From Methylobacterium dankookense (GTDB lineage: Bacteria > Pseudomonadota > Alphaproteobacteria > Rhizobiales > Beijerinckiaceae), in the NCBI RefSeq assembly GCF_902141855.1, contig NZ_CABFVH010000026.1, forward strand, positions 1 to 64,000: a stretch of DNA of 64,000 nucleotides, in the 5' to 3' direction. Position numbers and translations under genes: made by a program. The first letter of the stretch is position 1, and each line of letters starts with the position of its first letter. The notes beneath the pieces were generated by a model. It was not told where the DNA came from. It ran no database searches and was given only the letters and a program-made list of their open reading frames with translations. Positions 35,701 to 42,560 of this stretch are shown piece after piece.

Positions 35701-36516
35701 GATCCCGAGCAGGGCCCGGCCGCGCGCGCCCTGTTCGAGGATGCGCAAGGGATGCTGAAGCAGATCGTGGAGGAGCGCTGGTTCAACCCGAAGGCGGTGA
35801 TCGGCTTCTGGCCGGCCAACGCCGTCGGCGACGACATCGTCCTCTACACGGGCGAGAGCCGCGCCGAGACGCTCGCCACCTTCCACGGCCTGCGCCAGCA
35901 GCTCTCCAAGCGCGATGGGCGCGCCAATACCTGCCTGTCGGACTTCGTGGCGCCCGCCGGCAGCGGCCTCGCCGACTATGTCGGCGGCTTCGTGGTCACC
36001 GCGGGCATGGAGGAGGTGCGCATCGCCGAGCGCTTCGAGCGGGCGAACGACGATTACCGCGCGATCCTGGTCAAGGCGCTCGCCGACCGCATCGCCGAGG
36101 CCTTCGCCGAGCGCATGCACGAGCGCGTGCGCAAGGAGTTCTGGGGCTACGCGCCCGACGAGAGCTTCACGAGCGACGAGCTCGTGCACGAGAAGTACGA
36201 CGGCATCCGGCCGGCCCCCGGCTACCCGGCCCAGCCCGACCACACCGAGAAGGTCACGCTGTTCGACCTCCTCAAGGCGGAGAGCCGCATCGGCGTGACG
36301 CTCACCGAATCCTACGCCATGTGGCCGGGCTCGTCGGTGTCGGGGATCTACATCGCCCATCCGGAGGCGCACTACTTCGGCGTCGCCAAGGTGGAGCGCG
36401 ATCAGGTCGAGGACTACGCCCTGCGCAAGGGCATGGACGTCGCGCAGGTCGAGCGCTGGCTCGGCCCGATCCTCAACTACGATCCCAGCCGCTACCTCGC
36501 CGCGGCGGCGGAGTAG
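32767..36516 (+). CDS. metH: Cobalamin-dependent methionine synthase
   Basis: A 1249-residue four-module enzyme that moves the methyl group of 5-methyl-THF via cobalamin to homocysteine. Module 1 (residue ~15-340) starts LVLDGAMGTVIQ and has the zinc cysteines in LNCALGA and VGGCCGTTPDH. Module 2 (~350-620) is the pterin barrel (FVNVGERTNVTGSAKF, DVNMDEGLLD). The cobalamin module (~650-900) has DVHDIGKNIVGVVLACNN, with the lower-ligand His. The C-terminal activation domain (~910-1249) has RPAPGYPAQPDHTEK for SAM binding. It is full length and in the same direction as metF. Confidence 0.98.
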   Translation: MTDFPPVDGREIEKALRQRASEKILVLDGAMGTVIQRLGLTEADFRAERFKDHGHDQKGNNDLLILTQADAIRQIHLDYFLAGADVCETNTFSGTTIAQADYGMESIIHELNAQGARLAREAAKLAEAQDGRRRFVAGALGPTNRTLSISPDVNNPGYRAVTFDQVKQAYVEQVRGLIDGGAELILIETIFDTLNAKAAIAATWQVFEETGIRLPIQISGTITDLSGRTLSGQTPAAFWNSLRHSDPLTFGLNCALGAREMRGHIAELSRICDTLVCAYPNAGLPNEFGLYDESPEAMGKLVGEFAASGLVNMVGGCCGTTPDHIRAISEAVADKSPRKIPEIPRLMRLSGLEPFVLTKEIPFVNVGERTNVTGSAKFRKLITNGDYAAALDVARDQVAAGAQVIDVNMDEGLLDSQKAMVEFLNLVAAEPDIARVPVMVDSSKFEVIEAGLKCLQGKPIVNSISMKEGEEKFIHDAKVCRAYGAAIVVMAFDEKGQADSLERKVEICTRAYKVLTETVGFPPEDIIFDPNIFAVATGIEEHNGYGVAFIEATRQIRETLPHAHISGGVSNLSFAFRGNEPVREAMHAVFLYHCIHAGMDMGIVNAGQLAVYDEIPAELRELCEDVVLNRRDDATERLLDAAARFKGGGEKARTADLTWREGTVEKRIEHALVNGITEYIVQDTEEARSGAARPLHVIEGPLMAGMNVVGDLFGSGKMFLPQVVKSARVMKQAVAYLEPFMEEEKKAGGGDGRRQAAGKVLMATVKGDVHDIGKNIVGVVLACNNYEIIDLGVMVPAAKILETAKRENVDIVGLSGLITPSLDEMVHVAGEMEREGFDVPLLIGGATTSRVHTAVKIHPAYERGQAVYVTDASRAVGVVSSLISKETRDSTIETVRAEYAKVAEAHRRSEADKQRLPLAKARANAFKPDWSGYRPAKPSFTGTRVFGSYEVADLVPYIDWTPFLQTYEFKGRFPAILDDPEQGPAARALFEDAQGMLKQIVEERWFNPKAVIGFWPANAVGDDIVLYTGESRAETLATFHGLRQQLSKRDGRANTCLSDFVAPAGSGLADYVGGFVVTAGMEEVRIAERFERANDDYRAILVKALADRIAEAFAERMHERVRKEFWGYAPDESFTSDELVHEKYDGIRPAPGYPAQPDHTEKVTLFDLLKAESRIGVTLTESYAMWPGSSVSGIYIAHPEAHYFGVAKVERDQVEDYALRKGMDVAQVERWLGPILNYDPSRYLAAAAE

Positions 36517-36526
36517 CTTTCCCGTC

Positions 36527-36569
36527 GGCCGCCCCCGATATATCCTCGTGAGATATATCGGGGGCGGCC
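36527..36569. promoter_or_regulatory. Perfect 18-bp inverted repeat upstream of vapBC
   Basis: GGCCGCCCCCGATATATC and GATATATCGGGGGCGGCC pair perfectly around the 7-base spacer CTCGTGA. It lies 13 bases before the antitoxin start and 11 bases after the metH stop. The AT-rich inner half (GATATATC twice) is a likely operator for a VapB or VapBC dimer. The GC-rich outer half would also make a strong stem at the metH 3' end. Confidence 0.75.
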
Positions 36570-36581
36570 CGGGAGTGCGCC

Positions 36582-36824
36582 ATGTCGGACATCGCCAAGG
36601 TCTTCTGGTCCGGCCGCTCGCAGGCCGTGCGCCTGCCCAAGGCCTACCGCTTCGATACCGAGGCGGTGCGCATCCGCCGCGAGGGCGACGCGGTGATCCT
36701 GGAACCCGTCGCGGAGAGCTGGGACCTGATCGCCGGCAAGCTGCAGCCCTTCGACGACGATGCGGTCGCCGCGATGGAGGAGGAGGTTCCCCAGCAGGAG
36801 CGTCCGGAGCTCGACGACCTCTGA
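36582..36824 (+). CDS. vapB: VapB-type antitoxin (AbrB/MazE fold)
   Basis: An 80-residue protein. The first half (AKVFWSGRSQAVRLPKAYRF ... VRIRREGDAVILEP) is the swapped-hairpin AbrB/MazE DNA-binding fold typical of VapB antitoxins. The acidic C-terminus (DDDAVAAMEEEVPQQERPELDDL) would wrap the toxin. Its TGA overlaps the ATG of the toxin gene by one base, the usual coupled arrangement. A perfect inverted repeat directly upstream suggests autorepression. Confidence 0.88.
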   Translation: MSDIAKVFWSGRSQAVRLPKAYRFDTEAVRIRREGDAVILEPVAESWDLIAGKLQPFDDDAVAAMEEEVPQQERPELDDL

Positions 36825-37225
36825 TGCGCTACCTGCTCGACACGAATGCGGTCACCGCGCTCGTGAAGAAGGATGCCGGCTTCTGGGCGCGCCTGCGCCG
36901 GACGGAGCCGCGCGACATTGTCCTCTCGGCGATCGTCGCGCACGAGATGTTCTACGGCGCCTATCGCGGGACGCGGACCGAGCGCACCCTTGAACAGATC
37001 GCCGACCTGCCGTTCGCCTGCCTCGACTTCACGGTCGAGGATGCCCGCAGGGCCGGCGAGATCCGCGCCGCGCTCGCCACTGCCGGCACGCCGATCGGGC
37101 CCTACGACGTGCTGATCGCCGGCCAGGCGCTCGCCCGGGATCTCGTGCTGGTCAGCCGGAACCTGCGCGAATTCGCCCGCGTGCCCGGCCTCAGGGTCGA
37201 GAACTGGGAGCAGCCGGTCGCATGA
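36824..37225 (+). CDS. vapC: VapC toxin, PIN-domain ribonuclease
   Basis: A 133-residue PIN-domain protein. The four acidic positions expected for Mg-dependent RNA cleavage are seen: Asp in RYLLDTNAV, Glu in VAHEMFYGA, Asp in IGPYDVLIAGQAL and the C-terminal Asn/Asp position near LVSRNLREFARV. VapC toxins cleave specific RNAs (often initiator tRNA or rRNA) when not held by VapB. It is coupled to vapB through overlapping stop and start codons. Confidence 0.9.
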   Translation: MRYLLDTNAVTALVKKDAGFWARLRRTEPRDIVLSAIVAHEMFYGAYRGTRTERTLEQIADLPFACLDFTVEDARRAGEIRAALATAGTPIGPYDVLIAGQALARDLVLVSRNLREFARVPGLRVENWEQPVA

Positions 37226-37316
37226 TCCACCCCCTGTGTCCTCCAGGCGCTTGACCGGGCAAGCGCAGCCGTTTCAATGCGCCGATCCCGCGGTGTGTGA
37301 AGGAGTGGCGACGACG

Positions 37317-37757
37317 ATGCGACGGCTCGCAGGCCCGCTCGCCCTCGCGCTCGGTCTCGGGGGCTGCACCGGCTTTTCCTACATCTCGAAGACCTATGTC
37401 AGCCTCACCCCCCAGGTGGTGACGATCGGCTGCAAGGATCCTTACGAGGTCTACGACCAGCGCCAGCAGCGCCGGATGCTCGTGGTGTCGAACACCCTGC
37501 GCGAGGTGACCGGCTGCAGCGTCGGGGAGGCCTTCACCGGGCGCGACCCGGCCGAGACCCGGGCCGAGCGCTTCCGCGTCGCCGCGCGCACCTATCTCGA
37601 CGAGACGGTGCGCGAGGATTGCAAGATCGCCGGCGAGCGCGTGTTCAGCGACCTTCAGACGGAGTTCCGCTACACCTGCGCCGGTCCGATCGAGCCGCGC
37701 GGCACCAAGGTGCCCCGTCTGCCCGGCCGCGTGAATCCGGGCCTCGGCCCGCGCTGA
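37317..37757 (+). CDS. Small lipoprotein of unknown function
   Basis: A 146-residue protein with a lipoprotein leader (MRRLAGPLALALGLGGC; lipobox L-G-G-C, so lipidation at Cys17). The mature part contains three further cysteines (IGCKDP, VTGCSVG, DCKIAGER) and another in FRYTCAGP, and ends in a Pro/Arg-rich tail. The start was set at the leader rather than 27 codons upstream. No family is recognised; an outer- or inner-membrane-anchored periplasmic position is likely. Confidence 0.65.
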   Translation: MRRLAGPLALALGLGGCTGFSYISKTYVSLTPQVVTIGCKDPYEVYDQRQQRRMLVVSNTLREVTGCSVGEAFTGRDPAETRAERFRVAARTYLDETVREDCKIAGERVFSDLQTEFRYTCAGPIEPRGTKVPRLPGRVNPGLGPR

Positions 37758-37787
37758 CGCGTTCCCGACAGGCGTGGAGGCCGGCGC

Positions 37788-38027
37788 TCAGCCCTCGTCG
37801 GGCGGCGTCCGGAAGGTTCGCTCGGTGGCGTCGCCCGCGGCGGCCAGCAGGGCCCGTGCGAAGGCGCGCGCCTCGCCCCGTTCCAGCACGAGCACGGCGC
37901 TGGCCGGCGCGCCGTTGAGGTCGGGCAGGGCGAGTTCGAGGCGCACGCCATCGGCCATCGGCGTCGCCGACAGGCTCCAGCCCTGGCCGTCGGCACCTCG
38001 CTCGGTTCCTCGTCCGGGTTCCCGCAT
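37788..38027 (-). CDS. Hypothetical small protein
   Basis: A 79-residue minus-strand frame. The N-terminus is polar (MREPGRGTERGADGQGWSLS), then come two amphipathic beta-like stretches (GVRLELALPDLN, ASAVLVLERG) and a helix (EARAFARALLAAAGDA). Codon use matches neighbouring genes. It converges on the lipoprotein gene and is divergent from the Fae homologue. No family is recognised. Confidence 0.5.
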   Translation of the reverse strand: MREPGRGTERGADGQGWSLSATPMADGVRLELALPDLNGAPASAVLVLERGEARAFARALLAAAGDATERTFRTPPDEG

Positions 38028-38219
38028 GCCGCCCCCCGTGCTCGTCGCGTGGCCGTTCGCAGACCTGCCCGGTTCGGTCAATCCGTGATCGCCCGCGGCA
38101 AGGGCACGATCCCCTGTTGACGAGACAGCTGCGCGATGATGTCTCCCGCGCGGACGATCGCGTCCGCTCCGGCGCCATCCCAGACGCGATCGTCCAACAG
38201 GCATCCGAAGGAAAGAAGC

Positions 38220-38759
38220 ATGTCCGAGATCTGGTTCCGCACCGGCGAGGCCACCGTCCTCGCCGCCGAGGGGCAGTACACCGACGCGATGCCCGAGGTT
38301 CTGATCGGTTCGACCCGCGGCCCCGTGGGGCAGGCCTTCGCCTCGATGATGGGGCAGGTCCAGGGCCATACCCGCATGTTCGTGGTACGCGACCTCAACC
38401 AGCTCGTGCGCCCGGCCACGATGATGACCACCAAGGCGACGATCCACACGGCCGAGTATGTCGAGCTTCTCGGCGGCGTAGTCCAGGCGGCGACCGGCGA
38501 CGCCATCGTCGACTGCATCATCGAGGGCATCCTGCCCAAGGACGGCCTCGACGAGCTGTGCATGATCATCATGATCTGGCTCGACCCGCGCTGCGCCGAC
38601 CACGACGACCTCGACCAGAAGGACCTCTACCGGACCAACTACGAGGCGACGAAGCTCGCGATCGCCCGCGCCCTGAAGGGCGAGCCGACCGTCGAGGAGC
38701 TGATCGCCAACCGCAAGACGGTGAAGCACTACGCGCTCGAGGACGTGATCGAGTACTGA
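38220..38759 (+). CDS. Formaldehyde-activating enzyme (Fae) homologue lacking the catalytic His
   Basis: A 179-residue member of the Fae family, whose founding member joins formaldehyde to tetrahydromethanopterin in methylotrophs. Alignable blocks are the opening GEATVL, VLIGSTRGPVGQAF, GILPKDGLDELCMI and NYEATKLAIARALKGEP. The active-site segment of classical Fae reads A-H-I-D-L-I-I-G; here it is AMPEVLIG, so the histidine position is Met. The protein is therefore probably a paralogue (Fae2/Fae3-like) with altered or no activity. GAAGGAAAG precedes the start. No other H4MPT-pathway gene is in the window. Confidence 0.82.
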   Translation: MSEIWFRTGEATVLAAEGQYTDAMPEVLIGSTRGPVGQAFASMMGQVQGHTRMFVVRDLNQLVRPATMMTTKATIHTAEYVELLGGVVQAATGDAIVDCIIEGILPKDGLDELCMIIMIWLDPRCADHDDLDQKDLYRTNYEATKLAIARALKGEPTVEELIANRKTVKHYALEDVIEY

Positions 38760-38793
38760 TCGCGCGGGGCCGGCGTGGCCCCCGGGGCGCGCC

Positions 38794-39234
38794 TCAGCCC
38801 GGCGGGATGCGCCCGACCGAGCAGAGCGTGCGCAGCGCGCTGCTCGCCGGGTCGGTGTAACAGCTCGCCGACCAGCCGTTCTGCTGGACGAAGGACTTGC
38901 GCCGCTCGGCGAGCGAGGTGGCATGCGCCCGGGCGATGATCGGCGCCACCGAGGCGGCCGGCTCGCCGATCACGATCTGCGAGGCCAGCGCGAGGTCGTT
39001 GAAGAAGGTAGCCGAGGGCTGCGCCTCGCTGGAGCTCGCCTGCACGATCGGCTCGGCGCGGCAGGTCAGGTCGACCTTGATCGCGCCGGGCATGCGGATG
39101 TCGATGCTCGGGCCGGAGCGGCGCCCGACCTTGCCGCCGATCGCCTCGGCGATCTGGCGGGCGAGGCCGTCGCACTCGTCGGCTTGGGCCGCGGCGGTGG
39201 TGAGGAGAAGGCAGGCGAGGGCGAGGCGAAGCAT
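38794..39234 (-). CDS. Secreted protein of unknown function
   Basis: A 146-residue protein with a signal peptide (MLRLALACLLLTTAAAQA) and a mature part with four cysteines (DECDG, DLTCRAE, ASCYTD, TLCSVG), probably two periplasmic disulfides. It is transcribed convergently to the Fae homologue. No family is recognised. A similar exported small protein class is frequent in this genus. Confidence 0.65.
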   Translation of the reverse strand: MLRLALACLLLTTAAAQADECDGLARQIAEAIGGKVGRRSGPSIDIRMPGAIKVDLTCRAEPIVQASSSEAQPSATFFNDLALASQIVIGEPAASVAPIIARAHATSLAERRKSFVQQNGWSASCYTDPASSALRTLCSVGRIPPG

Positions 39235-39299
39235 GCCGCCTGGATGCCGCAGGGCCGGGCCGCTGTCGAGGCCGACCCGCCTGACGGAGCCGTGATCCG

Positions 39300-39992
39300 T
39301 CAGCGCCGCCCGCCGCCCGCGGGCTTCTCGGCGAGCCAGATCCGGTGGCGGGCCCCACCGCGGCGGCCGTTGGCGCGGGCGGGCACCTCCTCCACCGCGA
39401 AGCCGGCATCGCGCAGGCGCCGCGTGAAGGCGGCGTCGGGATGGGCCGACCAGACCGCGAGCACGCCGCCAGGCCGCAGCGCCCGGCGGGCCTGGCCCAG
39501 CCCGGCATGGTCGTAGAGCCGGTCGTTGCCCGGATGCGTGAGCCCGTCCGGCCCGTTGTCGACATCGAGCAGGATCGCGTCGAAGGCGCCGGCCGCCTCT
39601 GCGATCGGCGCGGCGACGTCCGTCTCGCGCAAGCGGACGCGCGGATCGTCGAGGATGCCGCCGAAGATCTCGGCGAGCGGCCCGCGCGCCCAGGCGGCGA
39701 CCGCGGGCACCAGCTCGGCCACCACCACCTCCGCCCGCTCGGGCAGGGCCGCGAGCGCTGCCCGCAGGGTGAAGCCCATGCCGAGACCGCCGATCAGGAT
39801 GCGCGGGCTCGGGCGCGCCGAGACCCGGCCGCAGGCGAGCTGGGCCAGCGCCTCCTCGGAGCCGCTGAGGCGGCTGTTCATCAGCTCGTTCTGGCCGAGC
39901 TGGATCGAGAACTCGCTGCCCCGCCGCATCAGCTTGAGCGTGCCGCCATCCTTCGGGATCGCCGCGGTGTCGATGTGGACCCAGGGAATCAC
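39300..39992 (-). CDS. Spermidine-synthase-like methyltransferase-fold protein
   Basis: A 230-residue protein of the spermine/spermidine synthase fold. GSEFSIQLGQNELMNSRLSG is the substrate-loop region, ILIGGLGMGFTLRAAL the glycine-rich nucleotide loop, VVVAELVPAV the acidic ribose contact, and FDAILLDVDNGPDGL the motif where polyamine synthases carry their catalytic Asp. Length is shorter than true SpeE. The GTG start overlaps the stop of the upstream flavoprotein gene by four bases (GTGA), which fixes the start and implies translational coupling. Aminopropyl transfer is possible but not shown. Confidence 0.78.
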   Translation of the reverse strand: MIPWVHIDTAAIPKDGGTLKLMRRGSEFSIQLGQNELMNSRLSGSEEALAQLACGRVSARPSPRILIGGLGMGFTLRAALAALPERAEVVVAELVPAVAAWARGPLAEIFGGILDDPRVRLRETDVAAPIAEAAGAFDAILLDVDNGPDGLTHPGNDRLYDHAGLGQARRALRPGGVLAVWSAHPDAAFTRRLRDAGFAVEEVPARANGRRGGARHRIWLAEKPAGGGRR

Positions 39993-41218
39993 GCCGCGCC
40001 TCCGGTCTCGTCGAGCCAAGCCAGCATGCCGGCCGCCGCCGCCCGGCCGCTGGCGAAGGCGCCCTGCAGCAGGTAGCCGCCGGTGGGCGCCTCCCAGTCG
40101 AGCATCTCGCCCGCCGCGAACAGGCCGGGGCGGTCTCTCAGCATGAAACGCGCATCGAGCCCCCCGAGGCCGCCCGCCGTCGAGATCGCCCGGTCGATCG
40201 GCTCCGGCCCGTCGATACGCAGGGGCGCGGCCTTGATGCGGGCGGCAAGCGCAGCCGGATCCGCGGGCAGCGGCCCGCCCGCCGATTCGCGCAGCAGTCC
40301 CGCGGTCACGGGCGCGAGCCCGGCACCCTTGCGCAGGCGGTTGGCGAGGGATTCCCCCGGCCGCTGCGCGGCGAGCCGCCGGGCGAGGGCCTCCGCGGCG
40401 AGGTCGGGGCGCAAGTCGAGGGTGAGTTCGGCCGCGCCCTCCGCCGCAGCGGCCTCGCGCAGGAGCCGCGAGAGCGCGTAGACTGCCCCACCCTCCAGGC
40501 CCGTGCGCGTGACCACCATCTCGCCGAGCACCGAACGGCCGCCGACGGAGAGCCCGACGCGCTTGACCGGCTCGCCCGCGAAGCGCGTGCGGAAGACCTC
40601 GGACCACGCGACCCGGAAGCCGACATTGGCCGGGCGTAGCGCCGAGACCGGCGCGCCGAGGCCGGCCAGCAGCGGCACCCAGGACCCGTCCGCGCCGAGG
40701 CGCGGCCAGCTCGCCCCGCCGAGCGCGAGCAAGGCCGCTTCGGGCGCGTGCCGGACCGGCCCCTCCGGCGTCTCGAAGACGAGGCTGCGCCCCTCGATGG
40801 CGACGAGCCGGTGCCGGGTGCGGATGCGGACGCCGAGGGCTTCGAGCCGCGCGAGCCAGGCCCGCAGCAGGGGCGAGGCCTTGAAGCGCTCGGGGAAGAC
40901 GCGCCCGCTGGACCCCACGAAGGTCGGCTCGCCGAGATCCGCGCACCAGTCGCGCAGGGCCTGGGGCGGGAAGGCGCGGATCGCCGCCTCCAAGCTGCCG
41001 GCCGGATGGTAGCGGCCGAGGAAGGTGGGCAGCGGCTCGCTGTGGGTGATGTTGAGCCCGCCGCGTCCCGCCATCAGCAGGCGCCGGGCCGGCGAGGGCA
41101 TGCGCTCGTAGACGGTGACGGCGCGGCCGGAGCCCGCGAGCAGCTCGGCCGCCGCGAGCCCGGCCGGGCCGCCGCCGACCACCGCGAGGGCCGGCGCCTC
41201 TGTCGGATCTGTGGACAT
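39989..41218 (-). CDS. HI0933/YhiN-type NAD(P)/FAD-dependent oxidoreductase
   Basis: A 409-residue flavoprotein. The FAD-binding Rossmann motif is ALAVVGGGPAGLAAAELLAGSG near the N-terminus; MAGRGGLNITHSEP is the characteristic second motif of the HI0933 group, and the C-terminal GLFAAGEMLDWEAPTGGYLLQGAFASGRAA closes the FAD site. The ATG is preferred to a TTG four codons upstream. Function in the cell is unknown for the family. It is translationally coupled to the spermidine-synthase-like gene and divergent from terC. Confidence 0.88.
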   Translation of the reverse strand: MSTDPTEAPALAVVGGGPAGLAAAELLAGSGRAVTVYERMPSPARRLLMAGRGGLNITHSEPLPTFLGRYHPAGSLEAAIRAFPPQALRDWCADLGEPTFVGSSGRVFPERFKASPLLRAWLARLEALGVRIRTRHRLVAIEGRSLVFETPEGPVRHAPEAALLALGGASWPRLGADGSWVPLLAGLGAPVSALRPANVGFRVAWSEVFRTRFAGEPVKRVGLSVGGRSVLGEMVVTRTGLEGGAVYALSRLLREAAAAEGAAELTLDLRPDLAAEALARRLAAQRPGESLANRLRKGAGLAPVTAGLLRESAGGPLPADPAALAARIKAAPLRIDGPEPIDRAISTAGGLGGLDARFMLRDRPGLFAAGEMLDWEAPTGGYLLQGAFASGRAAAAGMLAWLDETGGAA

Positions 41219-41411
41219 GGCTGTGGGCAAGGCGTCAGAGCGGCGGCCCTGTCAAGGCAGCATGGCCAGCCATGTCCCGGCTGCCCTTGATTCGCCCCTT
41301 TCGCCCACCTAACTCGCGCCCATCGGCTGCGGGCCCCTCTGGCGGGATGCACTTCGCTGCTTCCGTGATGTCGGAGCCGATGCCCTCTCAAGGAGCATCG
41401 CGGTCCCGTCC

Positions 41412-42437
41412 ATGATGGATTTTCTGTTTTTCCTGTGGCTCGGCAAGCCCGTCTGGATGTGGCTCGGCTTCCACGCGCTCATCGTCGGCCTGCTCGCCTT
41501 CGATCTCGGCCTCCTGCACCGCGACAAGGAGCACGAGATCGGCGTGAAGGAGAGCCTCCTCCTCACCGCCTTCTATTTCGGCCTCGGCCTCGCCTTCGGC
41601 GGCTGGGTCTGGTGGTATTTCGGCCCGCAGGCCGGCCAGGAATACGTCACCGGCCTCGTGGTCGAGAAGTCGCTGTCGATGGACAACGTCTTCGTCATCG
41701 CGGTGATCCTGTCGGCGCTCGGCATCCCGCGGGCGGCCCAGCACCGGGTCCTCCTCTGGGGCATCCTCGCGGCCGTGCTGCTGCGCGGCCTGATGATCGG
41801 CTTAGGCGCGGCGCTCGTGCACCAGGCGCACTGGGTGCTGTCCCTGTTCGCCGCCTTCCTGATCTATGCCGGCCTCAAGATGCTCTTCTCCAAGGAGGAG
41901 GACGAGGGCGACATCCAGGACAGCGCCTCGGTGCGCTTCCTGCGCCGCGTCCTGCGCATCACGCCGGAGCTGCACGGCCAGCGCTTCCTGGTGCGCAAGA
42001 CCGATCCGAAGACCGGCAAGGCCGCGCTCTGGCTGACGCCGATGGCCTTCGCCCTGGTGCTCGTGAACGGCGCCGACGTGATCTTCGCCGTCGACAGCGT
42101 GCCGGCGATCTTCGCGATCACCACCGACACCTTCGTGGTCTACACCTCGAACATCTTCGCGATCCTGGGGCTTCGCGCGCTCTACTTCGCGCTCGCCGCG
42201 ATGGTGGACCGCTTCGCCTACCTGAAGACGGCGCTCGCCTTCATCCTGATCTTCATCGGCACCAAGATCGTCGTCGCCGACACCTTCGGCCTCGTCCACG
42301 TGCCGACCTGGGTCTCGCTCGCCGTCACGGTGGTCGTGCTGATCGCGGGCATCCTCTACAGCCTGTGGCGCACCCGCGGGGAGGCGCCCCACGCCGAGCC
42401 CGTCGAGCCGCGGGCCGAGATCCGCAGCCGGGCCTGA
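41412..42437 (+). CDS. TerC-family integral membrane protein
   Basis: A 341-residue protein with about nine membrane helices. Two conserved acidic motifs of TerC/Alx proteins are present: VVEKSLSMDNVFVIAVI (helix 3) and VNGADVIFAVDSVPAIFAIT (helix 6), which likely bind a divalent cation. HGQRFLVRKTDPKTGKAALWLTP is the cytosolic loop. Alx/TerC proteins export manganese or metallate exported enzymes in characterised species. I looked for a yybP-ykoY manganese riboswitch upstream and did not find its conserved boxes. A four-hairpin repeat lies just after the stop. Confidence 0.92.
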   Translation: MMDFLFFLWLGKPVWMWLGFHALIVGLLAFDLGLLHRDKEHEIGVKESLLLTAFYFGLGLAFGGWVWWYFGPQAGQEYVTGLVVEKSLSMDNVFVIAVILSALGIPRAAQHRVLLWGILAAVLLRGLMIGLGAALVHQAHWVLSLFAAFLIYAGLKMLFSKEEDEGDIQDSASVRFLRRVLRITPELHGQRFLVRKTDPKTGKAALWLTPMAFALVLVNGADVIFAVDSVPAIFAITTDTFVVYTSNIFAILGLRALYFALAAMVDRFAYLKTALAFILIFIGTKIVVADTFGLVHVPTWVSLAVTVVVLIAGILYSLWRTRGEAPHAEPVEPRAEIRSRA

Positions 42438-42443
42438 GCTACG

Positions 42444-42560
42444 GGGATCCCGAAGGGACGATGTCCCTTCTGTGGGGTGCCGGGGCAAAGCCCCGGCGTC
42501 GATCCCAGGCCTCCGCCCTGGACCCGCGAAAGGGATGATCCCTTTCGAAACCCGGGATCC
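42444..42560. repeat. Dispersed four-hairpin repeat family D, copy 1
   Basis: The element is bounded by GGATCCC and GGGATCC and contains four successive stems: AAGGGAC/GTCCCTT, GCCGGGGC/GCCCCGGC, CCAGG/CCTGG and GAAAGGGAT/ATCCCTTTC. Copy 2 at 61926-62046 keeps all four stems with different bases in the second and third. It fills the gap between the convergent terC and glycosyltransferase genes and abuts the stop codon of the latter. Confidence 0.85.

Noticed and set aside
32761..36372. Minus-strand open frame of about 1200 codons opposite metH
   Set aside because: Low-complexity composition and no motif; metH on the plus strand is full length.
36582..37225. Alternative long plus-strand frame from 36548 covering both vapB and vapC
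   Set aside because: The upstream half is in the wrong frame for the recognisable antitoxin; the two-gene reading gives clean AbrB and PIN motifs with overlapping stop and start.
41219..41411. yybP-ykoY manganese riboswitch upstream of terC
   Set aside because: TerC genes often carry it, but the conserved purine-rich loop sequences were not found here.
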